Source: Phlegmacium glaucopus
Lineage: Eukaryota; Basidiomycota; Agaricomycetes; Agaricales; Cortinariaceae
Length of the DNA stretch: 64,000 bases
Direction: 5' to 3'
NCBI GenBank assembly: GCA_015039465.1
Contig: MU130361.1
Location: 62,001 to 126,000 of the forward strand
The translations under genes and the position numbers were made by a program. Within the stretch, counting starts at the first letter, position 1, and every line of letters begins with the position of its first letter. This document shows, piece after piece, positions 24,901 to 37,239 of the stretch. A model generated the notes under the pieces. It saw only the letters and a program-made list of their open reading frames with translations. It had not been told where the DNA came from and did not search any database.

Positions 24901-26920
24901 ATGCCTGACTCGTTCTTCACATCCGCCAAGCCTCGTAAACGAAAACGGACTGAATCATCTGCCCACGGCGAGGTTCTTGGGAAGTCAAAAAAATTTGCTC
25001 GCAGGACCACAATTTCGCAGGAGGGCAAACGGAAATCTCGTGTAGATGAGGAGTTGTCTGACCAGACGGACGAAGGCGATGGTGCTATTGATGATATGGA
25101 TCTTAGGGCCAACATGGACGAAGATCCAGGAGCCAGTGGGGAAGAAGATGAAAACGAGACGCCTGCTGAAAAACGACTTCGGTTGGCTCAACTATATCTG
25201 GACAGCGTCAAAGTTGATTTAGGTGAGCCTCAAAGCTGCCTTCAATCAGCCATGCTTATTCCCTCATTTTTATACAGCCGACGGAGAATTTGATGCTGCT
25301 GATATCGACAAGGAACTCATTTCTGCCCGACTTAAACAGGATGTGTTGGAGCATTCTGGCAAAGTCCATCTTTTCGTGGCAGATTCCGTATGTGATATCT
25401 TTGTACCATTCTTTTTCTCTTCTAAAAGATTTTTTGTTCTAGTTTGATTTTGCTCAACCCCCCAGCTCTGTGCTCCGTACACGCGGACATCGTTTTTCTG
25501 TAACTTCTGCCGTTGCTTCAGAATCGGGAAAATATTTGTTCACGTCCGGAAAAGAAGGAACTATTGTAAAATGGGACTTGTCTACTGGCAAAAAATTAAC
25601 CACAAAGTATAAAATCCGACCGCTGAACTCGGACAAGAAGGGGAAGGGAAAAGCTACATCAGACCTAGATATTAAGGGACATACGGATGAAATTCTTTCG
25701 TTGGCGTTGAGTGGAGATGAAAAACTATTGGCAAGTGCTGGGAGAGATAAAAGGGTATGCGTCTGGGATACGGAAACATGCGAGTGGGTCAAGGCGTTCT
25801 CAGGGCACTTGGGTCACAAAGATGGGGTCTCAGTAAGCCTGTAAATCATGACCACATTAACACGATGCTGACTTGGTACTCCAGAATGTGGCTTTCCGCA
25901 AAGGGACAAATCAACTCTACTCTGGTTCATTTGATAGGACAGTCAAGGTCTACGATCTCTCACCATCAGTTATGGGTTATGTGGAGACGCAGTTTGGACA
26001 TCAAGATCATGTTTTGGGACTCGACGCTTTGAGAGGGGAGAATTGTGTAAGCGTTGGGGGTCGTGACAAGACATTGCGGTATTGGAAGATTGCTGAAGAA
26101 ACACAAATTGTGCTTCGTGGTGGGGGAAGAAGTCGAATAAGGGAGGTTTTGGAGGGAGGATTGTTGGGAGACGACGAAGGCGACGATATAGATGAGGGTG
26201 GGATGGAGGTAGGCACGAGAGCGAAAGGAAAGGGAAAAAAAGAAGGGAGGAAGTTTGTTGAAGGGAGTCTCGAGTGTGTTGCTATGATTGATGAAACGAC
26301 GTTTTTAAGCGGTGGCGACAGCGGGTAGGTTTCCTGTCACTCTCAAAAGATACTTCATTTTAACTCGCACAATCTTCAGATCAATATGTCTGTGGAATTT
26401 ACACAGGAAAAAGCCAGTCTTCACAGAAGGCGTTGCGCATGGGTTCAATGAAGCGCTTTCTGAATCCGAAGGAATTATTCAGACCCCAAGGTGGATCACG
26501 GCTCTAGCGAGTTTACGATATTCAGACTTATTTATGTCAGGTATGAAGGGGCCGTTCGTTTACCATTGCTAGTCCTTATTTTCTCTTCGTTCAGGTTCGT
26601 GGGAGGGTGACATTCGAATATGGAGACTCGACTCCAAACTAAATTCTTTCAGTCTCGTTGGAAAAATACCCGCACCTGGAGTGGTGAACTCTCTTCAGCT
26701 TCTAATACTGCCGAAAGGTTTTTCAAAAACAATAGCATGGGGCTCTTCCTCATCGCATCCAGCCTTAGAACCCACAAAAAAGGAACCGAATGCACGGCCT
26801 TTTCTGCTGGTTGCGGGTTTAGGTCAGGAACATAGACTGGGTCGGTGGCTGAAAATAAAAGACGGGGGAGCTGTTAATGAGGCCATGGTGGTAGCTTTTT
26901 CACCACGGACGTTAACTTGA
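24901..26920 (+). CDS. RRP9: U3 snoRNP-associated WD40 protein RRP9/U3-55K
   Basis: Nucleolar component of the U3 snoRNP in the small-subunit processome; binds the U3 box B/C motif and helps pre-rRNA cleavage. The start MPDSFFTSAKPRKRKRTE is basic (nuclear/nucleolar signal) and is followed by an acidic linker and the conserved pre-propeller ETPAEKRLRLAQLYLDSVK. WD repeats are visible at TSGKEGTIVKWDLSTG, GHTDEILSLALSGDEKLLAS, GRDKRVCVWDTETCEW, SGSFDRTVKVYDLSPS, GGRDKTLRYWKIAEE, GDSGSICLWNLHRKKP and SWEGDIRIWRLDSK, giving the seven-bladed propeller. An inserted glycine/charged loop (GGGRSRIREV to KGKGKKEGRK) lies between blades. At least six introns, all GT-AG. It ends 124 bp before the next ATG, on the same strand. 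Confidence 0.93.
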
Positions 26921-27044
26921 TATGTACGGTGCTTAGTAACGCCCGAACTGTGATTGGTTGATCTATAGTTATGTCACACAAATGTGAGTATTTTTCAAAG
27001 ATATACCTCTATGTCTGCAACTCCGTCCTTTTCTTTCGACCGCC

Positions 27045-28135
27045 ATGTCGCTCTCAGACTCTTCCATCTCAACAGTCGTTCCTCTCCCTTCTCGTCCAAA
27101 CACCTCCGTAAAGCAGAAAAAGCCTCCAGTATGGCCTATTGATGCTTCAGTACCCGGTGTCCGGACTCCACCAGCTGCGAAATGTGCTAGAAATACACGA
27201 GAGGACGGCATCTGCTGTAAAGAGCTTATTGATGATGAGCGTACTTTGATTGATCCCGACGTTGTTCGCGACGTGTAAGACGACCAATTCTCTTGGACGC
27301 GATAAGATGTTCACATTGAATTTAGCGTGATTGGTCTTTCCGACGGGCTTACCGTTCCATTCGCTCTTGCAGCGGGTCTTTCCTCACTTGGAGAATCAAA
27401 CCTTGTCGTATTAGGTGGTATTGCTGAACTTATTGCCGGTGCTATATCGATGGGTATTGGCGGCTTTCTCGCTTCGCAGGCGGAGCGCGATCATTACCGT
27501 TATCTTCGCCACCATACTGCACAACGAGTCATTAAGAGTTGTGCAGGAGAGATGGAACGAGAGGTTTCAGAGGTGCTAGGTCCTGTTGGAGTTGATGAAA
27601 AGACTTGCCACGCTGTCGCGCGGTGTCTAAGAGACGTGGAATTGGATAGCCAAGGAAATGGCCCCTTGTCTACTGGTGGTGGTACCGATCCGGAAAGTGT
27701 GGCTCTTAAATGGAGTCAACATGTAGGATTAACTGCTTTCTTGCTTAAATTTGGGCAAGGTCTTGGTGTGTATGCTTTTATTCATGCCTTTGAATGTTTC
27801 CTTATGTATTTGTCTGCTTGTTGTCTGCAGAGGAAATTCCCAATCGTCGCATGTATATCTCCGCATTCACCATAGGCATGGGATATTTTATTGGTGGTTT
27901 AATTCCCCTCCTGCCTTACTTCTTCATCCCTCGTGCGCAAGTCGCCCTCATATACTCCTCCATCGTGACTGGAATTGTGTTGCTTGTGTTTGGCGCTGTC
28001 AAGGCACGCGTGACTGGCGCTAGTCAAAGTCCAGCTGGCTATGTCTGGGGTGCTTTCAGCACCCTCATGGTGGGTGGCCTCGCAGCTGCAGCTGCGTTTG
28101 GAATTGTTAGAGCACTAGAAGGTGAAGTTGATTAG
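27045..28135 (+). CDS. CCC1: CCC1/VIT1-type vacuolar iron/manganese transporter
   Basis: Vacuolar-membrane transporter that moves cytosolic Fe2+ or Mn2+ into the vacuole. Exons 27045-27274, 27326-27765 and 27831-28135 sum to 975 nt, 324 aa. The hallmark first helix is VIGLSDGLTVPFALAAGLSS, followed by AGAISMGIGGFLASQAERDH, the conserved second segment whose Met/Gly/Glu residues contribute to metal binding and dimerisation. The hydrophilic loop (HHTAQRVIKSCAGEMEREV and on) is the cytoplasmic metal-binding region. Then SAFTIGMGYFIGGLIPLLPY, ALIYSSIVTGIVLLVFGAVK and STLMVGGLAAAAAFGIVRAL are helices 3 to 5. It sits directly after RRP9 in tandem. Metal specificity is inferred from the family. Confidence 0.93.
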
Positions 28136-28769
28136 CTATAATTTCATGCAATTCTTTCTAAATGATTCACTTCCACAGGCAAAAAATGAATAATGTTCCC
28201 CCTATTTGCATTACTTATACTTTATTTTGCTTCGAGAGGTTGTTACATGCTTCCTTGCCTCGCGTCTCCCTTGCACAGACTCACCCCTTTGCTTTTGTGC
28301 CAAGATAAGTCTTCTGGATGTTCTATGAAACACTTCGAAAGCCTCTTTACATATCCCTTCATGATCATTATTTCCCACTAGTACTTTGTGTAATTGTCGA
28401 TGTCTGGCTCTCGATTACGTGAGCAGAGTATGTACGTTTTGCATGGTATAATCCGTTTTGGACGAGAGTCGAGCACAGACTGCGATGAAAGCGATGGGGG
28501 AAGCGAAGTCAAGTGCCATCGTCCGAGTTTGTTCGGATCAAGCAGAAGGTTTAGGATCCTTGAGGCAGTTGGCACCGTAATCTCACGTTAGCCGCGTGAT
28601 TCCTTTAGACTCCAGCAAATGGACTGCCGAAGAGAATGCACTGCAGAAGACCTGCCATCGAAAGCGTGGCGGTGTCTATTATAATATAAACACAATTTGG
28701 CCTCAAGAACGTCCCTGTGTGACGGCTTTAATCTACACCACTTTCATCTGCACTCTACGTGGCAACATT
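28136..28769. other. spacer with the promoter of the kinase gene
   Basis: About 630 bp with no supported gene. Short open frames continue upstream of the kinase ATG but lack a domain; a TATA-like TATAATATAAAC lies near 28680-28691. Confidence 0.4.
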
Positions 28770-30832
28770 ATGGGCAGCTCACAAAGTCGATCCAACAAGC
28801 AGTTGAAGCGGTATTCACGAGTTGCCAGTGACCAACTGAAATCTGTGCTTCGACGACCACGTCGGTCCACTCAAGAGAATACTGAGGACGACGAGAAACC
28901 TAGCAAGGCCGGTGTCGATCAGGAAGCAATGAACAGTACACCAATCTATGAGACAGAACGGAACAGGGCTGCTCCGGTACGTACTTGCATGGTATTTGTG
29001 GCTGTGTCCTTATAACTTGATTAGCGACTACAACAATCTAACTCAATGCCAGTCACCGTTCCTTGTCAAGTAAATAATGCCCATTATCCTTTTATTTCGT
29101 TTAGCTCATTATCTCCAAGTATAGAACTGGGAAGACCCTTGGCAGTGGAACTTATGCTATCGTAAAGGAAGCCATTCATGTCGAGACTGGCCAATACTTT
29201 GCTTGCAAAGTCATAAATAAAAGACTCATGGAAGGTCGTGAACACATGGTCTCTCCTCCTTTCTATCGCCTTCTATCTACATCTTACGTTTATCAACCAG
29301 GTCCGCAATGAGATCGCAGTCCTCAAGCGTATTTCTAGTAGTCATCGCAATATCGTCACTCTTCACGATTACTTCGAGGTGTGCCGATCCAGACCAATCA
29401 AAGAAGTATCCTTGGTTAAATCTCATTCCAACAATAGACATCCCACAATCTCTATCTCTGTTTCGATCTCTGTACCGGCGGAGAGTTATTCGACCGCATC
29501 TGCGCCAAAGGCAACTACTATGAAGCGTGAGAACTTCGTAGATCGCACTTTCTCCGTTCTTAATCAATCAGGACAGTGATGCCGCCTCTCTAGTTAAAAC
29601 TATCTTCAAGGCCGTCCAATACATCCACAAATCTGGCATCGTCCACCGCGGTATGTCCACACTCCATTCGTTCGCCGCATGCTTGTGTTTATAGATCTAT
29701 CAGATTTGAAGCCTGAAAATCTGCTATTCCGTACAAAAAATGAGGATGCTGATATCATGATTGCTGATTTTGGTTTGAGCAGGATCATGGAAGAGGAAAA
29801 GTTAAATATGTTGACTGAAATTTGTGGCACGCCGGGGGTGAGAAGTTGTGCCAAACTTGCCATATCGTCTCCTTGTTGATCGCTTTTTGTAGTATATGGC
29901 GCCAGAAATTTTCAAGAAAAGTCGGTTGTAGCCCTGGTTGTATTTTTTCTCGTCGCTCATTTTTTTTGAATAGGCGGACATGGAAAACCTGTCGACATCT
30001 GGGCAATGGGTGTGATTACTTATTTCCTCCTTGCTGGGTACACACCGTTCGATCGTGACTCTCAACAACAAGAAATGGAGGCGATCATAGCTGGTGATTA
30101 CAAATTTGAACCTGAGGAGTACTGGCAGAATGTTTCGCCCACGGCCAAGGATTTCGTTAGGACATGTTTGACGATTGATCCTGTAGAGCGGCCGACTGCA
30201 GAAATTGCACTACAACATAAGGCAGGCTAAGTTTCAGTCTATCCTTGTTGCAGATGTTAAATTAGGATCGACAGTGGTTAGCGGATGAACGACCTCACTT
30301 CGTGCCAGATCCAACTAGATCAGATGGTGGTCCCGCCGATCTTCTACCGAACGTGAAGAGGGCTTTCAACGCCAAGCAATTGTGTATGTTTTCCCTCAGT
30401 TTTTGAAAGTCGGTTTTTTGACACTGATCTTTTTTGATATAGGGCGAAAAGCAGCATTCAGCATCAAAGCCGTTAACCGAATGGCATCTCTTGCCCACTC
30501 AGACCCAGGAAAGGCTCAGATGAGAGAGGATATTTCTAAGTACAAGGAAGAATCTGCCAGGGTGCGTTGGTTGTTCTATCATTTTTTCTCCAAGACTGAT
30601 CGCTTCGCCTGACGTTTCTAGGAAAACCTGGAAGTATGTGTTTATACATCTGCTTCAAGTAAATGGCTGACGTGATTGTTATTAGAGTGCAAATATCACA
30701 TATCAAGAAGGAGCGATGTTGAAAAAAGTGGACGATATCTCGGTGGATAGTAATGATGACCTTCAGAGCAAAATGGCGAAAGCAAGTCTAGATGATAAAC
30801 ACAAGGAAACTAAGAAAGACGAGAACAAATAG
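28770..30832 (+). CDS. CaMK-type Ser/Thr protein kinase with an N-myristoylation signal
   Basis: Protein kinase of the calcium/calmodulin-dependent group. The start [16 protein letters not shown] fits N-myristoylation (Gly2, Ser6 and basic follow-up), suggesting membrane attachment. About eleven short exons are needed. Kinase motifs in order: glycine loop [22 protein letters not shown] with the ATP Lys, [17 protein letters not shown], the catalytic loop [11 protein letters not shown] (intron inside; the second of two acceptors gives the exact motif), [46 protein letters not shown] and the end [11 protein letters not shown]. The tail [19 protein letters not shown] segment ([20 protein letters not shown]) is basic/hydrophobic, as in calmodulin-binding autoinhibitory helices. 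The far C-terminus is Lys/Asp-rich. Upstream signal and targets are unknown. Confidence 0.9.
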
Positions 30833-31537
30833 CCTTTACCGTTCAATCCAATCTCTAATCGATGACTATTGTCGCTCCAAGAGGGTGAGACATCGTATTA
30901 TCGAAATGAATTACATATTACAAACTTCTAGCAAGTGAGATTCGTTTTCACGTATCCTAATCCTGATTCATTTGTTTTTACCTACTTCTCTTTTCTACAC
31001 TGTTGTATAGCTTTGTCGTAGTTTCTTTAGGATTCCCCTCCCACTGCGAGCTGAGAGGGGCTATATATATCAAAGTCCAGATTTTATCAGGGCAATGCTT
31101 TGGGATTTTATGTTGCTAATGACTTAGGTTATGAGGAGACGTTTTATCTTCTGAATCTAAAGAACATTTTTTTTTGCATTTTATAAAAACATTTGAGTGG
31201 AGATTCGTATCGGTATATGTAATTTTTTTGGAGTCTAGCTTTGATCGTCGGCAGGTCAGCCGCGCCAGTTTCAGTTCTCTCCCTCCAGCAAAACCGTCAC
31301 GATTATGTCTGCCAGCAACGCCCGCGCGAGAGAAAAATCTCTGATACTATAGCGCTAGTCAAAGAATCTGGCTGGCGTTCTCTACCAACGGAGCTTATTT
31401 CAACTCGTCTCAAAATAATGGTATTGTGCACAGCCACTGAGATGAACATTCCCTCCTACCGTCTGCACATGCAATTACTGGGAGGCTGATACTTACATAA
31501 ATAATTGACAAGCTCAATACCTACTCTCTGATCAAAC
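30833..31537. other. spacer between kinase and HMG-CoA lyase
   Basis: About 700 bp. No gene supported; the open frame at 31241-31489 has no recognised domain. The right part should hold the HMG-CoA lyase promoter. Confidence 0.4.
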
Positions 31538-32809
31538 ATGATATTCTCCAAATTACCACTCAGGGCATCGGTGTCCTCATTGCTAAGGACTCGACCAATT
31601 CACGCGATCATTGGGAGGAGGACATATGCTGTCCCCGCCTCTGCACCTGCAGAGAAGGTAGTGAATATTGTGGAGGTGGGCCCTCGTGATGGACTACAGA
31701 ACGAGAAGGGTTCGGTTATACCGGTTGAACTCAAAGTCGAGCTAATCAATAGGTTGGTACGAGCAGGCGTGATGAATGTTGAGGCAGGAAGTTTCGTCAG
31801 TCCAAAATGGGTTCCGCAGGTCTGCGTTTTCCTTGAGTTACACGGATTTTTTTGAAATGAATCTTTAAATGAGGTAGATGGCTGGTACAGCTGAGGTGCT
31901 CAAAGGCATCGAAAGGCTACCGAATGTTCATTATGCTGTGCTTGTGCCAAATCAAAGGGGATTGGAGAACCTTCTAGCGCTACTTGAAAGTCATCCGGGA
32001 TCCCCACCCCTTACAGATGAGATTTCTGTGTTTACAGCGGCCACAGACTCGTTTGCTCGGCGGAATCTCAATTGTTCCGTAGCTCAATCCTTGGAGAAGT
32101 TGGAGATTGTGACGCGTGCCGCTTTGGATAAGGGGTTGCGTGTTAGAGGGTATGTAAGCGTGGTTGTTGCATGTCCTTTTGAAGGAAGGACGGATTTTAA
32201 ACGTGTGAGAGACGTGGCGAAAGAGCTTTTGGACATGGGGTGCTACGAGGTGAGCCTTGGAGAGACGGTTGGGCAAGGCAGACCCCATGAAGTGGCCGAA
32301 ATGCTTGAGGAAGTCAAGAAGGCTATCCCTGTGGACAAACTGGCTGCGAGTTTTCCATCTCTCAATCTGTTTCAAATAATGTTGATTTCGCCAATTTAAT
32401 CTTTAGGGACATGTGAGTGAAATCAAATGTTGGCAGGGTGGTTCTAGCTACTATTAATATCTGGATGTAGTTCCATGACACATATGGAACGGGCATTGCA
32501 AATGTCCTTACGGCTCTTCAACACGGCATCCGGACGATTGACGCTTCAGTGGCTGGACTGGGGGGATGTCCCTACTCACCAGGCGCGACGGGCAACGTAG
32601 CTACGGAAGACGTTTTATATGCACTCCAAGGCTCCCAATATCACGTTAACGGCTCAGCTGAAGGCGGAGGAACGCTTGACCTGAGGGAGATGGTGGACAT
32701 TGGCTGGTGGATCAGCGAGAAATTGGGCCGCGAAAGTGTGAGTCGCGTGGGCCGTGCAATTCGATCCAGGCAGAAGAGGGAGGTTGAAGAGAAGGAAAAC
32801 AAATTTTAA
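31538..32809 (+). CDS. HMGCL: hydroxymethylglutaryl-CoA lyase, mitochondrial
   Basis: Splits HMG-CoA into acetyl-CoA and acetoacetate, the last step of leucine breakdown and ketogenesis. Exons 31538-31819, 31878-32345, 32407-32412 and 32471-32809 sum to 1095 nt, 364 aa. The N-terminus (KLPLRASVSSLLRTRPIHAI) is a typical mitochondrial presequence. Active-site motifs: VEVGPRDGLQNEK (catalytic Arg and metal Asp), EAGSFVSPKWVPQMA, the GHFHDTYGTG motif with metal-ligand histidines, and the Cys-containing loop AGLGGCPYSPGATGN. Exon 3 has only six bases (Gly-His) and follows a GC-AG intron (donor GCGAGT at 32346); using the nearby GT donor instead shifts the frame into a stop. So the model is forced by the reading frame and the conserved motif. 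Confidence 0.94.
32407..32412 (+). other. 6-nt microexon of HMG-CoA lyase
   Basis: GGACAT between acceptor CTTTAG (32401-32406) and donor GTGAGT (32413). It encodes Gly-His, the first His of the HxHD motif. Upstream intron 32346-32406 starts with GC; downstream intron 32413-32470 is GT-AG. Confidence 0.85.
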
Positions 32810-33424
32810 AGTCAGTGCTTATGCTTTTAATGTTGTAGTACAACTGATGATGTATTCTAGTTCCAACTGAAATGCAGTGCTCGTCATCGTTTTCAGCCGC
32901 GCATAATAGGAAAAAGCTGCCTTTGTCCTTCAATGAACCTGATCCCTTGAAGATGATAGTCGCGAAAAAACTCGGCGAAGTACGTAAGGATGAATAGACT
33001 GGTTTGTTATATGGCCGTTGTAGCACCGAGTTCAGTTATAAGCATGTCCCTATCATTTTTTTCCAGCATAATGATATAACAAGAGGACCACAATAGATAC
33101 CGGTTGTATCACGTGGTACTGTACATAAATACGGCTGAAACGAACTCTTGTAACTTGACCCCCCACAGCAACTATCGTGGCACATACGATAGCAACTCTT
33201 CTTCTTGTTTGAATTAGGGTACGGTTTCTGAAAGGGCAGATAGATATAGGACTCAATTAAGCCGGAGCATCTTCCAGCATTCGCATTCTTCGCAAATTTG
33301 CGTTGGAATGGATGTTGCTTGACTATGAAGTCCTCACATCCTCTTTGTAGTAGTTCATGTCACACATAGTCATGGCGTGACGTAAATTTTATAAAAAAAA
33401 AGTTCAATCCACATCTACCAAGTC
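32810..33424. other. spacer upstream of zuotin
   Basis: 615 bp without a supported gene; short minus-strand open frames lack domains. The A-rich stretch near 33390-33402 is just before the zuotin start. Confidence 0.4.
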
Positions 33425-35018
33425 ATGGCGACGGTTCAAGTCCTTTCAGTGGTTGCTCCTCCTGTTTCTCCGTCTTATAAGCTTCCAAGTATACCTTCGA
33501 CGTCACGTATATCCGGTATAGCTTCATCCTGGTCCATATTGTTGAAAACTTACCTCCTTGTGATCTAGCTACTCATCCCTCAGGCCATCGGACCCTCCTT
33601 CCTGTAGGGCCAGCTTACTTGACGCATCTTCGTGTATCATTACACCATGCGTACTCCTTCTCTTCACTTGATAAACATCTTGCTGCCGAACGGGAGCGTC
33701 TGGCCGCCCTTCATGGGGATGACATGGCTGGCGAAGATGATTTAGGCGTTGGCGATGAAGAGGAGACTCCGGAGCTGCTTAAATTAGATCCTAAGGAGTG
33801 GAAGGTACTTTGTTGCTTCCATGTACATCTCGCACTCAGTCGGACTCGCCGATTCTCAGAAACAAGATCAATACGCCGTCCTTGGTCTCTCCCACCTTCG
33901 TTATAAAGCTACTCCGGAACAAATCAAAGTGGCCCGTACGTCAGTTCTACCACTTATTGAAGTTTAAAATTTCATTCCATTCTGCAGACCGCAAGAAAGT
34001 TCTAAAGCATCACCCTGATAAAAAGGCCTCTTCCACATTGCCTACAGCTTCAAACTCGCTCTACCTCGCTGGAGTCAATCAAAACACCAATGACGATGCT
34101 TTCTTCAAGTGTATTCAAAAGGCTCATGAGGTTCTTACTAATCCGGAAAAACGCCGCCAGTTCGACTCCGTAGACCCGCTGTTCTTGGACCTTGAGGAAG
34201 ATATGCCCACTGCAGCAGAAATTAAAGTAAGCCAATTTACTTACGCGCCCGCAAATTTTCACTCTATTTTATCTTTATAGAACAAGAATTTGGACTTTTT
34301 TACTACCCTTGCCCCTGTCTTCGACCTTTACTCTCGTTTTTCCAAGATCCAACCCGTCCCTGGCCTTGGTCATATTGACTCTAGCAAGGAGCAAGTTGAA
34401 GGTTTCTACGACTTTTGGTATAACTTTGACAGTTGGAGGAGCTTTGAATGGCTAGATAAGGAAATTAACGAGGGCAGCGACAGGTTCGTTTTGATTACCT
34501 TCTGGTATATGCCTCTAAATCCGTGCTGATTGATATATTATTTATTAGCCGTGACGACAAGAGGTATACAGAAAAGAAGAACAAATCGGAACGGGCACGA
34601 AGAAAAAAGGAGGATATTACAAAACTGAGAGGATTAGTCGATATGGCACTCGGGTGGGTCCCGAGCTTATGAAGAATTCTATTGTCTTCTTACTGTTCCG
34701 TTCCAGTCTTGACCCCCGCATCAAACGTATCAAGCAACAAGAGAAAGAAGCTCGTGAAGCAAAAAAGCGTGGCACACCAAGTGCCCCCGCTAAGAAAACG
34801 AAGCAGGAAGAAGAAGAAGAAAAGAAGAAGGCAGAACTGGAGGCCAAGCAAAAAGAAGAAGAGGAGAAGGTATGCATGCAGTACATTCAGATTCTCGTTC
34901 GACCCATGAATGAATTCATTAGCTTGCTCGTGCTGAGGCCAAAAAACAAAAGGCTGCTGCTGCTAATGCAGCAAAGAAGGCTAGAAGGCAACAGCGTGTC
35001 GCAGATGAAGCGACTTAG
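33425..35018 (+). CDS. ZUO1: zuotin-type ribosome-associated J-domain protein
   Basis: Hsp40 of the ribosome-associated complex; it stimulates the Hsp70 partner at the tunnel exit during translation. ATG 33425; exon 1 (33425-33506) joins exon 2 (33584-33804) as ...STSRHRTLLPVGPAY, the N-terminal signature. The J domain runs from QDQYAVLGLSHLRYKAT through the HPD motif in KVLKHHPDKK to KAHEVLTNPEKRRQFDSVDP. Then the zuotin homology domain follows: DFFTTLAPVFDLYSRFS, VEGFYDFWYNFDSWRSFEW, and the RNA/ribosome-binding basic region KRYTEKKNKSERARRKKED. The C-terminus is a Lys/Glu/Ala helix (KQKAAAANAAKKARRQQR). There is no SANT/Myb domain, as in yeast zuotin and unlike animal DNAJC2. Confidence 0.95.
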
Positions 35019-35142
35019 TTTCAACTTAGTTTTGGATAATGTATTGCTTGCGTCCTTAGTCTACTAATGGACATTTGCACACGTGATGTGATGTTGATAC
35101 TTAATTAAGAATTAGTTTTTATCTTGTTCATTTACTGTCGAG

Positions 35143-37139
35143 ATGATCAGAGAATTTGCATCGAAAAGGCTTACTTCCCCGTCGCGGGCCCACCTTCACG
35201 CTGATACCAAGCTCTCAAAAGGAATATCATCGAAACGCGAGACTCATTCTAAGAGCTTGAACAATGTCCTTGCTTCCCTCGACGCGTTAAAGCTGTCTTT
35301 CGGGGAAGACGACTCCGAGATCGAAATATCCGGGCCATTCCCTCTCTCCCTTGAATCCAAATCCAGCATTACTGTGGCAAGAACTGGCTTGATCGAGAAA
35401 CTTGCTCTACAAGCTAACAACAAACCGTGTGTTTTCTTGCTCATATTGACATGACATCCAGCTGAGAACATCAGGATACACCCTTTCTTTCGTCCTCGTA
35501 TTCAACATGCGTCCAACAGTTGGTCAAATGGCCCCCGCTACCTTTCATCAAAAGTATCGTCTCCACCAGCTTCTTTAAACGCAATCACAACAACCTCAAG
35601 CGCTGTTTCTGGAAAGCTCGAGTTCAATACCCTCGCGATTTCGGACTCTGTACCAGACATGCCAGATATACAATTCAAAGATAATCTCGACCAGTTTCCC
35701 GTCTACTCCTACAAGCGTCACAAACCCTTACCCGTTGTTGTATACACCCAACACGAAGAGGAAGCCAACGATTTAATAGCTGGACTCAAAGCTGGGTATG
35801 ACTTTCAATAAAGATCTAGTCTGTTTATGGTACTGAAATGCTGTCGTAAGTCCCGTGGCTTTAGACATCGAGTGGCGTTTATACTTCGTAAGACCAAAAG
35901 GTGCAGCCTCAACTACGTTGCTTGAAAGACGGGCAGCCGTTGTTCAAATAGCAGATTCAAGTGGCTTGATTCTAGTCATTCAGATATATAGCATGAGCCG
36001 TATGTTGTCTGTCATTGTCTGCCGCGCTCTTCACTCACGCCAACCTTGTTTATTGCTAGGATTTCCGATTAAATTACAGGTAGGAGTATTTTGCCGTTGC
36101 TGGATCCAGAAAAGGTAGTTAAAGAGAGCAATCAGTCCCTGATCGAGAATCACGAAATTCCAAAGATTGGTGTAAACATTCTCAGTGAGTTGTTCTATTT
36201 AGCCTGCGCGTTATTATTCTGACTGGATCTTGAGATGATGGCAACAAGTTGTTTCGGGACTATGGTATCCTTGCTCAAAATCTATTGGAGCTAGGAGCCT
36301 TCGCTTTATTAGCTGATCCGGCTGGTTCTCAAAAGAGATCAACGAGCAAAAGAAAAATCATCAGTCTCGCAAAGGTAAGCTTTTTTTGTAGATACCTGTA
36401 CAACAAATTAAACACAACTTTAATTAATAGCTTGTTCAATGGTACTGTGGAATGCAACTAGAGAAGGGTGATGAAAGGACCGGTAACTGGGAGCTCAAAC
36501 TTGATAAGCAACAAATTGACTGTGAGCGTTGTGTGTTAATAGTAATGATCTAGTCTAACCATTTGCAATTGGTCTTTTCCCCTAGATGCCGCAAATGATG
36601 TTCATTCATCAATGGTAGTATACCAAAAACTATGCAGCATCGCTCAGCTTAACGGTATCACTTTCACTGACAAGTCTATGTTTACCTCCAATGTCAAATG
36701 GCCAATGTTGGGAAAAGATCAGTAAGGCAGCTAATTTCTTATTCTAATTTGATGAAGTTAATCTTTAAATGATATAGGAATTGCTATCAGACAGACCAGA
36801 ATATTATACCATCTCATGGGCAGTTTATACGTGCATACCAATCCTGGCATCATTATAAGATGTCATTAGATACCATGTGTGCAGAGTTAAGCTTGAAGAA
36901 GAAGTATGGCCATCAGCAAGAAGACATCAATTTGAAACCAGGAACAGTAATGTGAGGACCTGAAGTTAATTCAATTTTGTACTAATGTGTCTTGTAACAG
37001 CTCATACATTATTGGTGCTTTGCAAGCAAATCCATCTCTTCCATATTCTCTGCCAAAGTTAATTGAACTAGTCCAAATGGATACAGGATCATGGACCCGT
37101 CATAGAAAATGGATTATTTATGCTTGGAACCAAATATAA
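35143..37139 (+). CDS. DEDDy 3'-5' exonuclease (WRN-exo/RNase D fold)
   Basis: Nuclease of the DnaQ-like superfamily acting on nucleic-acid 3' ends. The first 150 residues are Ser-rich and probably disordered. The exonuclease domain shows motif I as PVALDIEWRLYF (Asp, Glu), motif II as GVNILNDGNKLFRDYG (Asp), and motif III as LDKQQIDYAANDVHSSMVVY (Tyr and Asp). Nine or ten exons. One intron ends at AAATTACAG, which gives SMSR-RSILPLLDPE in frame; an earlier acceptor would create a stop. The C-terminal 100 residues (NPSLPYSLPKLIELVQ, SWTRHRKWIIYAWNQI) resemble tails of fungal proteins with this domain. It is the last intact host gene before the repeat-rich region; the next LTR begins 100 bp after its stop. 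Role in DNA or RNA metabolism is not decidable here. Confidence 0.88.
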
Positions 37140-37239
37140 TGGCCTATTACTGGTGCTTGTAGATATGAAGATTACATAACTATTAGATAATTAAAATGTG
37201 ATGTGAGTGTTGTTGGTGTTCACAAGGTAGCCTTGAGGT

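Noticed and set aside
32346..32412. Use of the GT donor at 32350 in HMG-CoA lyase
   Set aside because: It shifts the frame into TGA in the next exon and loses the conserved His.
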